Assembly: GCF_001375555.1 (NCBI RefSeq)
Contig: NZ_CTDZ01000009.1
Location: forward strand, 1,791,758 to 1,855,757
From: Numidum massiliense
GTDB taxonomy: Bacteria; Bacillota; Bacilli; Thermoactinomycetales; Novibacillaceae
Length of the DNA stretch: 64,000 nt
Reading direction: 5' to 3'
Below the pieces are notes generated by a model. It saw nothing but the letters and a program-made list of their open reading frames with translations. It had not been told where the DNA came from and did not search any database. A program made the translations under genes and the position numbers. Shown here piece by piece: positions 55,404 through 64,000 of this stretch (its first letter is position 1; every line of letters begins with the position of its first letter).

Positions 55404-57253
55404 CGAATCCCCTCCACTTGCGACCGAATCAAGTTGTAGTAGACGCCCTGCTTCTTCACGAGTTCTGCGTGTGTTCCGCTTTCCGCCACCCGCCCGCGTT
55501 GGAGTACGACAATGTGATCCATGTGCGGCATCCAGTGGAGGCGGTGGGTAGCGAGAAAGACCAATCTGCCTGCAAACAGTTGCAACATCGTCTGTTTCAA
55601 CTCATATTCCGTTTCCACATCTAAATGGGCGGTCGGTTCGTCCAACAAGACAATCCACGGCTCGCTTAAAAACGCGCGCGCGAGTGCGACACGCTGTTCT
55701 TGACCGCCACTTAACGGGCGCCCGCCGTTACCGATCACTTCGTCATAACCGAGCGGCAACGTCTTGACGAAACGTTCCAACCCAGCAGCCCGGACCGCAC
55801 GATCGACGTCTTCCTCGGACGCATCGGGGGTGTAAAAGCGGATGTTATCGCCAAGCGTCGCATTAAAAATGTACGGGTGCTGCGGGATGTACGTCGTCTG
55901 TGCGTGCCAGGCGCCGTCGTTGAGTGAATGGCGCACGGTTCCGTCCCAGGTGATCCTTCCGCGCGAAGGGTGTAAAAACCCTCCTAACACGTCGATCAAG
56001 GTCGACTTGCCCGCCCCACTCGCCCCGACGATGCCAACTTTTAACGTCCCTTGTACGTCGAGTGACACGTCGCGCAGCGAAAAAACGGTACCTTGTTCGT
56101 CTTCCGCTTCAGAAGTAGCAGCCTCGTCCCCGCTCTCATTTCCGTTCCTCTCTTGCTTCGCGCGGATCGGCTCCTGCTGCGTACGCACCCCTTCGTTCTC
56201 CCGATCATCGTCTCCTTTGCGGTGCGCCACCGTCACACCGCTCAGTGACAAGCGACTGTCTGCGCCCCACGGCTTTACCCGTGTCGCTTCACCTGTCGCC
56301 TCACCGGTAGGATGCGCCAAGATCGCCTCAATGTTTTCTTCCGCTGTCTGCCCGTCCAATGTGGCGTGAAAATCCGCCCCGACGTCGCGAATCGGCAAGA
56401 AATACTCGGGCGCCAAAATGAGCACCGTAAGCGCCGTCGACAAACCGATCGTCCCGTCGACGAGGCGCCACCCGAGACCGACCGCGACGAACGCAACGGC
56501 GAGACTCGTAAAGAAATCCAACGCAAATGAAGAAAGAAAAGCGACGCGCAACGTGCGCACCGTCGCCGAGCGGTATTGGTCGCTTACGCGGGCGATCGCC
56601 GTCTTGTGCCGCTTACTTTGCCCTAAAAACTTTAGCGTCTCCAAGCCGCGCAGGGTGTCGACAAAGTGGTTGGACAATATGCGGTACGATTGCCACTGCT
56701 TATCCATCTGTTTCTTCGCCGCCAACCCTAGCAAGATCATAAACACAATAATGATCGGTACGGTGACGATTAAGAGCACCGCCGACATTTTATCTTGCCA
56801 AAACACGTAGGCGACGATAACGACTGGTAAAATCGCCGTGCCGACCAGGCGCGGTAAATACAGTTCGATATACGTACGCAACTGGGAAACGCCTTCTAGC
56901 GCTAAAGTGACAAGTTTGCCCGTCCCTTCGGAACGGGCAAAGCGTGGACCGAGCGCAAACAGTTTTGCCAGCAACTTTTTGCGCGTCCGGGTTGCCGTTT
57001 TGTCGGCGAAGCGGTAAGCGAGCTTTTGGCGCACAAACGTGAGCACGCTTCGTCCCATGAACGCACTGACAAAGATAAACATGTCTCCGTACAAATTCGC
57101 CACCGACTCGCCGTAGAAGAGCGCCGTTACCATCCGCGCGAGCCAAGCTGCTTGCACTATGATACAACCACTCTGAAGCAAGGTGATGACGCTGAGCGCC
57201 AAAAAGTGCCGCTTAACACCGTCGTATGACGGCAACTTTCTTTTTCTGTCCAT
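55400..57253 (-). CDS. cydD: Heterodimeric thiol-reductant ABC exporter subunit CydD
   Basis: A 617-aa half-transporter. The N-terminal TLLQSGCIIVQAAWLARMVT is the CydD signature; Walker A GASGAGKST, signature LSGGQEQRVALARAFL and Walker B IVLLDEPTAHLD are intact. A charged linker of about 60 residues (Glu/Lys/Gln-rich, near 335-395) parallels the one in the partner. Its start abuts the cydB stop. In B. subtilis numbering this is the third gene of the operon. Confidence 0.92.
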   Translation of the reverse strand: MDRKRKLPSYDGVKRHFLALSVITLLQSGCIIVQAAWLARMVTALFYGESVANLYGDMFIFVSAFMGRSVLTFVRQKLAYRFADKTATRTRKKLLAKLFALGPRFARSEGTGKLVTLALEGVSQLRTYIELYLPRLVGTAILPVVIVAYVFWQDKMSAVLLIVTVPIIIVFMILLGLAAKKQMDKQWQSYRILSNHFVDTLRGLETLKFLGQSKRHKTAIARVSDQYRSATVRTLRVAFLSSFALDFFTSLAVAFVAVGLGWRLVDGTIGLSTALTVLILAPEYFLPIRDVGADFHATLDGQTAEENIEAILAHPTGEATGEATRVKPWGADSRLSLSGVTVAHRKGDDDRENEGVRTQQEPIRAKQERNGNESGDEAATSEAEDEQGTVFSLRDVSLDVQGTLKVGIVGASGAGKSTLIDVLGGFLHPSRGRITWDGTVRHSLNDGAWHAQTTYIPQHPYIFNATLGDNIRFYTPDASEEDVDRAVRAAGLERFVKTLPLGYDEVIGNGGRPLSGGQEQRVALARAFLSEPWIVLLDEPTAHLDVETEYELKQTMLQLFAGRLVFLATHRLHWMPHMDHIVVLQRGRVAESGTHAELVKKQGVYYNLIRSQVEGIR

Positions 57254-58269
57254 CAGTACTCCATTTGTTCTTTGTGCTTAATTCGTTTGCGGAACACGTA
57301 GTAGCTCCACACTTGGTACCCTAACACGAATGGAAGTAACGTCAGCGCAATGTATGTCATCACCTTTAGCGTATAAGCGCCAGAAGCGGCGTTGTAAATC
57401 GTTAAGCTGTTTTCCGGACTGAGCGAGCTAATTAAGACATTCGGGAACAATCCGATAAACACACTTGCCACGGACAAAATAATGACTGTCCCCGTCATCG
57501 CAAACGCCCAGCCGTCGCGTTCTCTTTTTAGGAAGTGACCGGCGGCGGCAAAAGCGACGACACCAAGGGCAATGAGCGCAGTCCACAAGACCCCGTGCTT
57601 CGCAAAAATGTCGGTACTGAAGTACGTCATCACCGCAAACGCGCTGAGGACAATCGCGACAGCCGGTCCGACTTTCCAAGCGGCTTGCCGCGCCCGCTCC
57701 CGCATCTCACCCGTCGTGCGCAACGTAATGAACACGAGCCCGTGTAACACACAGAGGAGCAAGGCCGCGACGCCGCCGAGCAGAGCATAACCGCTCAACA
57801 GTTCAAACAGACTGCCGACAATTTCTTTCTGACCGTCGATCGGCACGCCGCGGATGAAGTTGGCGAACACGACCCCGAACAAAAACGGCGGTAGCAAACT
57901 ACCGTAAAACAGGGCAGCGTCCCACGTCTTTTTCCAGGCGGTGTTTTCTACCTTACCCCGAAACTCGAAGGAGACACCGCGAACGATGAGCGCAAGTAAC
58001 AAAATGACGAACGGGATGTAGAAGCCACTGAACAACGTCGCATACCACTCGGGGAAGGCGGCAAACATGGCCCCGCCAGCCGTCAGTAGCCACACTTCGT
58101 TCGCATCCCAGAACGGTCCAATCGTATTGATCACCATGCGCCGTTCCAAATCGTTTTTTCCGAGGATGCGCGACGCGATCCCGACGCCGAAATCAAAACC
58201 TTCCAGGAAGAAAAAACCGACAAACAACACCGTAATTAAGACAAACCACAACGCATTAAGCGAGAGCAT
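57253..58269 (-). CDS. cydB: Cytochrome bd ubiquinol/menaquinol oxidase subunit II
   Basis: A 338-aa membrane subunit with MLSLNALWFVLITVLFVGFF at the N terminus and FLEGFDFGVGIASRILGKND, the CydB signature, followed by NTIGPFWDANEVWLLTAGGA. The ATG at 58269 has AAGGAGGGG and overlaps the cydA stop by 14 bp; a longer reading to 58365 lies within cydA. Full length for the family. Confidence 0.95.
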   Translation of the reverse strand: MLSLNALWFVLITVLFVGFFFLEGFDFGVGIASRILGKNDLERRMVINTIGPFWDANEVWLLTAGGAMFAAFPEWYATLFSGFYIPFVILLLALIVRGVSFEFRGKVENTAWKKTWDAALFYGSLLPPFLFGVVFANFIRGVPIDGQKEIVGSLFELLSGYALLGGVAALLLCVLHGLVFITLRTTGEMRERARQAAWKVGPAVAIVLSAFAVMTYFSTDIFAKHGVLWTALIALGVVAFAAAGHFLKRERDGWAFAMTGTVIILSVASVFIGLFPNVLISSLSPENSLTIYNAASGAYTLKVMTYIALTLLPFVLGYQVWSYYVFRKRIKHKEQMEY

Positions 58270-59656
58270 TGTACCCCTCCTTGTCGAACGGGTCGGTCGT
58301 ATGCATATCGTCAGACTGCTGTCCGACACCTTCGCGGCGAATGACGCGGGTGAACAAATAGGCACTAGTTGCAGCGAGAATCCCGTACAGTGTCGTAAAG
58401 GCGATGAGCGAAAACAGCAAGCTACCAGCTGTCACGGAGGGCGACACCGCGTCTTCGACCCGCATCACCCCGTACACGACCCACGGTTGCCGACCCATCT
58501 CTGCCATCAGCCAGCCAGTTGTGTTCGCAATGAACGGTAGGGCGATGGCCCAAACCATAAACTGTAAGTAGCGTCGCTTCAGCTCCAGCTTCCCTTTGCG
58601 CGCGTAAATGAAACCGAAGATTGCCAGTAAGGCCATAATGCCCCCGAGTACGGTCATAATTCTAAAGCTCCAGAACGTCGTCTTTACTGCTGGGATGTAA
58701 TCGCCCGCACCGAGCTCACTCTCGAAAGACGCCTGTAGCTCATTCATCCCTTCGATCGAACCACTGAACTTGTTGAACGATAAGAAACTGAGCATGTACG
58801 GAATTTTTATTTCCGCCGAGTTTTGTTTGTTTTCCGTGTCAATATTGGCGAAGACAGTAAACGGCGCCGGATCTTCACTGTGCTCCCACAGTGCCTCGGC
58901 GGCAGCCATCTTCATCGGCTGGCTTTCCACGAGAAATTGCGCTTGTTGGTGCCCGGCTACAATGACGAGCAAGCTCGAGATGAGCCCTACCGAAATCGCG
59001 ATAAAGAAAGACTTTTTAAACATGTCTTTGGCGTGCCCTTTTAACAACTTCCACGCACTGACCCCAGCGATAAAGAACGCGCCGGTCGCGAGGGCCGAGA
59101 ACAACACGTGCGGGAACTGTACCCACAAGTGTGAGTTCGTGACAATGCTGAAGAAATCGTTCATTTCCGCACGGCCGTTTTGCAGTGCGTAGCCTACCGG
59201 CGACTGCATAAACGAGTTCGCGGACAAAATCCAAAACGTCGACAGGACCGTACCGATCGACAGCAGCCAAATACAGGCGAGGTGTACCTTCTTCGATAAA
59301 CGATCCCACCCGAACACCCACAAACCGATAAACGTCGACTCTAAAAAGAACGCGGCCAACGCTTCAATGGCGAGCGACGGTCCGAAGACGTCGCCGACGA
59401 AACGGGAATAATTCGACCAGTTCATACCGAATTGAAACTCTTGTAAAATACCTGTGACCACGCCGACGGCGAAGTTAATGAGCAACAGCTTGCCCCAAAA
59501 CTTCGTCATCCGCTTATACGTTTCGTTTCCTTTGACTACGTACAGCGTCTCCATTATGGCCACTAAAAATGCTAAGCCAATCGACATCGGGACAAAAATG
59601 TAGTGAAAAATGGTCGTTGCTGCGAACTGGATCCGCGCAAGAAGTAATGCGTCCAA
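58256..59656 (-). CDS. cydA: Cytochrome bd ubiquinol/menaquinol oxidase subunit I
   Basis: A 466-aa haem-binding subunit of the high-affinity oxygen reductase. LARIQFAATTIFHYIFVPMS with the His ligand near the N terminus, NFAVGVVTGILQEFQFGMNW and FLESTFIGLWVFGWDRL are typical. The Q-loop is short. The TTG at 59656 is preferred: GGAGGAGAG lies upstream within what would otherwise be codons of the longer ATG reading at 59671, and the length then matches homologues. First gene of cydABDC; a Rex-type operator lies 208 bp upstream. Confidence 0.94.
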   Translation of the reverse strand: MDALLLARIQFAATTIFHYIFVPMSIGLAFLVAIMETLYVVKGNETYKRMTKFWGKLLLINFAVGVVTGILQEFQFGMNWSNYSRFVGDVFGPSLAIEALAAFFLESTFIGLWVFGWDRLSKKVHLACIWLLSIGTVLSTFWILSANSFMQSPVGYALQNGRAEMNDFFSIVTNSHLWVQFPHVLFSALATGAFFIAGVSAWKLLKGHAKDMFKKSFFIAISVGLISSLLVIVAGHQQAQFLVESQPMKMAAAEALWEHSEDPAPFTVFANIDTENKQNSAEIKIPYMLSFLSFNKFSGSIEGMNELQASFESELGAGDYIPAVKTTFWSFRIMTVLGGIMALLAIFGFIYARKGKLELKRRYLQFMVWAIALPFIANTTGWLMAEMGRQPWVVYGVMRVEDAVSPSVTAGSLLFSLIAFTTLYGILAATSAYLFTRVIRREGVGQQSDDMHTTDPFDKEGYNALA

Positions 59657-59863
59657 TACTCTCTCCTCCATCCTAATAGTGATCCAGCGTAAAAAATATC
59701 GACTAGAAAGGCAATAAACATACTTCTGCATAACGATAAATAACTTTGTTCATATATGCACATATATGCAACTCCCATCACCATTACACGGGAGCTTGCA
59801 CGGTTTCACTCGAATACACGAGTGATCTTACTTTTTATTTTATGATGTTTTGAAACAGAGCGC

Positions 59864-59881
59864 ATGTGAATTATGTCACAA
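59864..59881 (-). promoter_or_regulatory. Rex-type operator upstream of cydABDC
   Basis: On the minus strand the site reads TTGTGACATAATTCACAT, matching the Rex pattern TTGTGA-n6-TCACAA with one mismatch. Rex represses cyd genes at low NADH/NAD+, as in B. subtilis. The rest of 59657-60100 is A/T-rich and shows no gene. Confidence 0.75.
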
Positions 59882-60100
59882 AAGTGGGGCTAAGCAGTGG
59901 CATTTTTGCGACTATCGTATGGCTAAACTGTGTCGAGCAAGGGCTAACCCCGCGCCGCGCACCAGTTTGTACGCGGCTTAAGTCAGCCCTTTCCTTAAGA
60001 ATGTGGCAATGCGGAGGATCTGTTCTCAGGCAACTTCTTCTCCACACCGTATGCGATTGCGTCTATATACTATTCTGTGTGTGAGTACTTTCTTACAGTG

Positions 60101-61450
60101 CTATTGACGAATCCAGCGCCATATTTCTTTCGGTGTCGCGTTTTTCCCGTACAGCAAAATGCCAGTGCGGAAGATCTTACCCGCAGCTTTCATCGCGAAC
60201 CAAATGCTAACGCCGAGAACGAGCATTGTCAACACGACATCGAGCACTGGCAGTTCCGGACTAGCCGCGATGCGCGCCACCATCACCCCGGGCGTCGTCA
60301 GTGGAATATACGACGCGACGCGGGCGACAACACCGTCTGGATTGCTGAACACAGGAGCGATTAACATAAATTGCACAAAGGGAGCTAAAAACACGAACGA
60401 ATGAAAGTTTCCTGCAGTGCTCAAGTCGTCAATCGTTGCGCCGAAACTCGCGAAAATTCCCGCGAACAACAAATAACCAGCTAATGCGTAAAACAGTGCC
60501 AGAGCGAATTCAGGAACGAACAAATGGGGTAAAATATTGATATCAAACACCATTTGTACGAACGGAATACCGAATATGAGCCAGACGACGACTTGGGAAA
60601 TACCGATGACGAAGTGCCCGATAATCTTCCCTTGCATGAGACTCGTCGCTGACACGGACGACAAAATCATCTCCGCAATTTTATCTTTTTTCTCTTGCAT
60701 CGAACTGTTGAACGGTCCCATCCCTTGCATGACGATCCCGAACAAAAACACCATCGCCACAGCGGAGGGGATCATGTCGCCGAATCCGTCGGCCTCGTCA
60801 GGCTCGTGAATCCCATGCTCACCCGCGTTCCCCACTGTGGCCGACTTAGCGTCCTCTTTAGACGCATCCGAACTTGTGCCATTATCAGCCGCGATTCCTT
60901 CGCCCCCTGCTACCGATGCGGCATCGTCCGGTGCTTCTGCAGCGGTGGCAAGTGGCAGTTCGTCGAGTATCACAGGCGCGAGTGCGCGCTCGGCATCTTT
61001 TTCACTCAACCCTTGCGCCATCAACCCGTGCTTTTGTAAGGCGCTGTCCACGATGTGCTCCACGGCCATACGCTGTGCGTAGCTTAGATCGGCCCCCGTA
61101 TAGAGGTCAACCCTATTATCCTTTAAGCCACGTGCGTCTAATACGACGATCCCTTCCGCCGCATCTTCGGCGATGGCGGCTTGAAGTTTTGCCACATCGC
61201 CGCTATATTTTTTCACGTGCACGGAGTCGTCGTGCAGTTCGGCCGCCTGTTCAACTGCCTGATACACGTTCAATCGGTCGACGACGTGTAGCGTATACGT
61301 TTTTTCCTCATCCTTAAACAGCTGGGGCAGCATGCCAAAGGCGACAAACAGAATCGGCGTTAACAGCACCGAAATAATAAAGGACTTGTTTTTCATGTGG
61401 CGCGTCATTTCCCATGAAGCGACTTTCCAACTATCCCGCCACGTTTTCAT
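60101..61450 (-). CDS. ABC-2 type exporter permease, NatB/YhaP-like
   Basis: A 449-aa permease. One membrane segment near the N terminus (SFIISVLLTPILFVAFGMLP) is followed by a large outside domain of about 200 residues. That domain includes an Ala/Asp/Ser-rich stretch (AAEAPDDAASVAGGEGIAAD) that is probably disordered. Five to six membrane segments complete the protein, starting at DMIPSAVAMVFLFGIVMQGM. The ATG at 61450 has AAAGGAGG at 8-nt spacing and overlaps the ATPase gene by 20 bp. The topology matches NatB and YhaP. Substrate unknown; Na+ or peptide export are possibilities. Confidence 0.85.
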   Translation of the reverse strand: MKTWRDSWKVASWEMTRHMKNKSFIISVLLTPILFVAFGMLPQLFKDEEKTYTLHVVDRLNVYQAVEQAAELHDDSVHVKKYSGDVAKLQAAIAEDAAEGIVVLDARGLKDNRVDLYTGADLSYAQRMAVEHIVDSALQKHGLMAQGLSEKDAERALAPVILDELPLATAAEAPDDAASVAGGEGIAADNGTSSDASKEDAKSATVGNAGEHGIHEPDEADGFGDMIPSAVAMVFLFGIVMQGMGPFNSSMQEKKDKIAEMILSSVSATSLMQGKIIGHFVIGISQVVVWLIFGIPFVQMVFDINILPHLFVPEFALALFYALAGYLLFAGIFASFGATIDDLSTAGNFHSFVFLAPFVQFMLIAPVFSNPDGVVARVASYIPLTTPGVMVARIAASPELPVLDVVLTMLVLGVSIWFAMKAAGKIFRTGILLYGKNATPKEIWRWIRQ

Positions 61451-62360
61451 CCGATGTACCTCCTTTAGCGACACTGACAAAAATGTCGTGCAGCGAGATG
61501 CGGTCGATTTTCAGCTCATCGATGCGGAGCTGTTCTGGTAAGGCTTTAAGTACGTGGAGCGGATTGGCGTCGTGCGTCAAGTGCAGCGTCAATTGACGCG
61601 CGCCCCGGACGACTCGTTCCACGCCCGGCACCCCCGCCAGATCGACGTCGCCGTTGTCACCGACAATGTCGCACTTAAAGTTGGCGTACGTTTCCTTAAT
61701 CTTGTCGAGGTGACCGTACAATATTTTTTGCCCGCGGTTGATCATGTAGATGCGGTCACACAATTCTTCGACGAGGTTCATCTGGTGCGCGGACAGCAAA
61801 ATCGCCTTCCCGTCCGCCGCCAGCTGTTTAATCTCCGTCTTGAAGACGTCTTGGCTCACAGGATCCAAGCCAGAAAACGGCTCATCGAGCACGATGATGT
61901 CCGGATCGTGAACAATCGAAGCGATAAATTGCACTTTTTGCGCCATCCCTTTGGACAGCTCTTCAATTTTCGCCTTCTCTTTTCCTTTTAAATCAAATTT
62001 TTCTAAGTACTGTAATGCCCGTTGCCGCGCCTTGTCTAGCGGGTAATCTTTCAATTTGGCAAAGTAAAGAATAATGTCCATCACTTTTACACTGCGGTAT
62101 AACCCGCGTTCTTCCGGCAAAAAACCAATCGCTTCCCGCGGCACGTCTGTCGTTTCCCGCCCCTCAAGCGAAAATTGTACGCGCCCTTCATCCGGCAAAA
62201 TAATGCCCATCAAGCAACGAATCGTCGTCGATTTTCCGGCCCCGTTCGGCCCTAAAATGCCGAGGATCTCCCCCGGGTACACCTCTAAAGAGATGTCGCC
62301 CAAGACGCGCCGCTCTTTAAACGACTTGCCGAGCCCGTGTATTTGTATAACTGGTTTCAC
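61431..62360 (-). CDS. ABC exporter ATPase, NatA/YhaQ-like
   Basis: A 309-aa ATPase with Walker A GPNGAGKST, signature LSKGMAQKVQFIASI, Walker B IIVLDEPFSGLDP and H-loop LSAHQMNLVEEL, plus a C-terminal DUF4162-type accessory domain (KILYGHLDKIKETYANFKCD). It is paired with the permease downstream. 62361-62640 is the divergent promoter region towards the isomerase gene and shows no other feature. Confidence 0.9.
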   Translation of the reverse strand: MKPVIQIHGLGKSFKERRVLGDISLEVYPGEILGILGPNGAGKSTTIRCLMGIILPDEGRVQFSLEGRETTDVPREAIGFLPEERGLYRSVKVMDIILYFAKLKDYPLDKARQRALQYLEKFDLKGKEKAKIEELSKGMAQKVQFIASIVHDPDIIVLDEPFSGLDPVSQDVFKTEIKQLAADGKAILLSAHQMNLVEELCDRIYMINRGQKILYGHLDKIKETYANFKCDIVGDNGDVDLAGVPGVERVVRGARQLTLHLTHDANPLHVLKALPEQLRIDELKIDRISLHDIFVSVAKGGTSDENVAG

Positions 62361-62640
62361 GTTGTATTCCCCCGTTCTATCGTCTATGGCATACCCTTTA
62401 TTAACGTTCGATAGATGTTAGACCTTCTTCGAGCGACTAATATTAGACCCTATTACTTATACGAGCAAATTCCGATTTTGTTTCAAAAAAATATATATGT
62501 AATGAGGTCATACGCTACAGCGATCTTGTCGTAAAATACGTATAGGACGCGTGCCCATGAAGGTGGCGCAATGAGGACACGCGCTGAAGAAAGTAAGCAT
62601 TTACTAGTTTACTAACGGTTCGAAAGGAGTGCACAGTACG

Positions 62641-63399
62641 ATGCGGGAAAAATTTGCGGTTCAGTTGTACACGTTACGCGATCAGTTGGAGGAAGATTTT
62701 CGAGGTGTACTCAAACAACTTGGACAGATGGGTTGGGCCGGGGTGGAACTTGCTGGCTTACACGGTTATCCAGCCGAACAAATTGCCGACTGGCTACAAG
62801 CATGCAACTTGGAGGTCGCGGGCATGCACGTCGACATCGCGCGACTCGAAAAAGAGTTGGAGGACGTACTTGCCGAAGCGCGCTTATTTCAGACGCGGGA
62901 TATCATTTGCCCATATTTAATAGAAAGTATACGGCACGAAGCAGGTTACAAGAAAGTGCGCCAGACGTTGAACGACATTGCCGAAAAAGTAGCGCCACAA
63001 GGATTCCGCATCAGCTACCACAACCACGACTTTGAGTTTAAGACGACGGTCGCGGGGACATCGGCCCTCGAATACTTACTTGCGTCCACTGCAGACAACG
63101 CTGTACTGGCAGAAATCGATGTTTATTGGGTAAAAAAAAGCGGTCGCGACCCGCTTACGTTTATAGAACCGTATGCGTGGCGCATGCCGCTCGTGCACTT
63201 GAAAGATATGACCGCCGACGCACGCGAAACGTTCGCGGCCGTCGGGAGCGGCTGCATCGATTTTGCTCCCATCCTCAACTGGTGCGAACAAAACGGCGTC
63301 GAATGGTACATCGTCGAACAGGACGTCTGTCCGGGGAACCCACTGCACAGCATCGAAGCGAGCTTACGCCATTTGCAGCAATTGGCTAGCTACATTTGA
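62641..63399 (+). CDS. Sugar-phosphate isomerase/epimerase-like TIM barrel (AP-endonuclease 2 fold)
   Basis: A 252-aa protein with strands ending in metal ligands: FAVQLYTLRDQLEEDFRGVL at the start, GMHVDIARLEKEL, FRISYHNHDFEF (His-Asn-His), AEIDVYWVKKSG, PLVHLKDM and WYIVEQDVCPG. This is the xylose isomerase-like/IolE-like fold. The ATG at 62641 has AAAGGAG upstream. Monocistronic, divergent from the ABC exporter. The substrate cannot be decided. Confidence 0.88.
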   Translation: MREKFAVQLYTLRDQLEEDFRGVLKQLGQMGWAGVELAGLHGYPAEQIADWLQACNLEVAGMHVDIARLEKELEDVLAEARLFQTRDIICPYLIESIRHEAGYKKVRQTLNDIAEKVAPQGFRISYHNHDFEFKTTVAGTSALEYLLASTADNAVLAEIDVYWVKKSGRDPLTFIEPYAWRMPLVHLKDMTADARETFAAVGSGCIDFAPILNWCEQNGVEWYIVEQDVCPGNPLHSIEASLRHLQQLASYI

Positions 63400-63506
63400 C
63401 AACACGAAGTTTGGCGGGGAACGCCCGTCCCATGTAGTTACACATATACTTCATAGGCGGGCGATCTGCCGCCTATAGCGGCGGGACGGCGGGCGGATTG
63501 AAACGT

Positions 63507-64000
63507 CTATTTTTGAGGTAGCACCCGGTACGTCCAATACGTCTCTTGTGTGAGCCAGGCGAGCAATTCCGGATCGTTCGCCTCAAGTTTCGGTTGCCAC
63601 TGCCGCATCATCCACTCCGTTTGCGAGCGGTGCGCGCGCAGTACGTCAAGCTTCCGCTGCAGCACGTGGCTGATGTCGTTGACGACGTCGGGCTTGCCGA
63701 GCACGTCCTCACAGCCGTGCGAGAACGCTTTGCAGTAAATTTTTGGCCGTTGCTCTTTCGGCAGACGTTGCGCTGCGCGAATGACGGCCGCCCCGAATGC
63801 GTCGTGGTCGGGGTGTACCGCAAATCCCGGATAAAACGTAATGATGAGCGACGGGTTAATCTCGTCGATAATCGCTGTCATTTTATCGGCGACGAAATCT
63901 TCGTCCTCAAATTCAATCGTCTTATCGCGCAAACCGAGCAAGCGCAAGTCTTGAATGCCCATAACCGCGCAAGCGGCTTGTAGCTCCTGTTTGCGAATTT
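63507..64000 (-). CDS. bshB2: Bacillithiol biosynthesis deacetylase, BshB2-type (N terminus beyond window)
   Basis: 164 codons are visible of a LmbE/PIG-L family zinc deacetylase. IRKQELQAACAVMGIQDLRL continues into LLGLRDKTIEFED and ITFYPGFAVHPDHDAFGAAV, where HPDHD carries catalytic/metal His and Asp residues. The ending ETYWTYRVLPQK is as in YojG/BshB2. The enzyme removes acetyl from GlcNAc-malate in bacillithiol synthesis; related enzymes deacylate other GlcNAc conjugates. The frame is open to position 64000, so the ATG at 63962 is internal. Confidence 0.88.
   Translation of the reverse strand, partial: IRKQELQAACAVMGIQDLRLLGLRDKTIEFEDEDFVADKMTAIIDEINPSLIITFYPGFAVHPDHDAFGAAVIRAAQRLPKEQRPKIYCKAFSHGCEDVLGKPDVVNDISHVLQRKLDVLRAHRSQTEWMMRQWQPKLEANDPELLAWLTQETYWTYRVLPQK

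Overview
The window comes from a Bacillota chromosome, most likely Bacillales or a close relative. Evidence for this: strong AGGAGG ribosome binding sites, a bacillithiol deacetylase (BshB2-type), a cydABDC cluster with a Rex-type operator, PepSY/two-component genes and IS21/IS3 elements. About two thirds of it is a CRISPR-Cas and defence island. The rest is ordinary chromosome.

Layout. 1-5034: a two-component system and a PepSY protein. A complete IS21-family element, flanked by an exact 8-bp target duplication, splits the response regulator. 5261-11755: CRISPR array 1 (73 repeats), interrupted by IS3 copy 1. 11756-21204: its leader and a complete type I-B cas operon on the minus strand, in the order cas6-cas8b-cas7-cas5-cas3-cas4-cas1-cas2-leader-array. 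21542-27967: a complete type III-B cmr1-6 operon on the same strand. 28039-29384: a broken CARF-HEPN (Csx1-like) effector next to it. 29858-30425: a relic repeat and an IS21 remnant. 30358-33164: an unusual module made of a DUF6602/PD-(D/E)XK-like nuclease, a second Cas10-like palm protein outside the cmr operon (interrupted by one in-frame TGA), and the two ends of a deleted RAMP-like gene. 33347-35608: IS3 copy 2 and an IstA remnant. 35609-43044: CRISPR array 2 (89 repeats), interrupted by IS3 copy 3 inside a repeat. Its leader lies at 43045-43240, and no cas genes adjoin it.

43549-48819: a structured 5' leader ending in an intrinsic terminator, then a FecCD/BtuCD-like ABC importer (possibly a MolBCA-type oxyanion system) and modA-modB without modC. 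48929-53330: a decayed alpha/beta hydrolase, a methyltransferase, a regulator with two TetR-type HTH regions, a D-Ala-D-Ala carboxypeptidase and a small alarmone synthetase. 53520-59656: cydA-cydB-cydD-cydC. 60101-62360: a NatAB/YhaQP-like ABC exporter. 62641-63399: a sugar-phosphate isomerase/epimerase-like TIM barrel. 63507-64000: bshB2, running off the window.

How it works together. Both arrays read on the minus strand, end their repeats in ATTGAAAC and carry related leaders with a 10-bp dyad 141-142 bp from the first repeat. One Cas6/Cas1/Cas2 set therefore probably serves both arrays, and the crRNAs may feed both the I-B Cascade and the Cmr complex. Cmr2 keeps GGDD and should make cyclic oligoadenylate, but the adjacent CARF-HEPN nuclease is a pseudogene. 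The DUF6602-Cas10-like-RAMP module is the least familiar part of the window and the best candidate for an undescribed system, although this copy is decaying.
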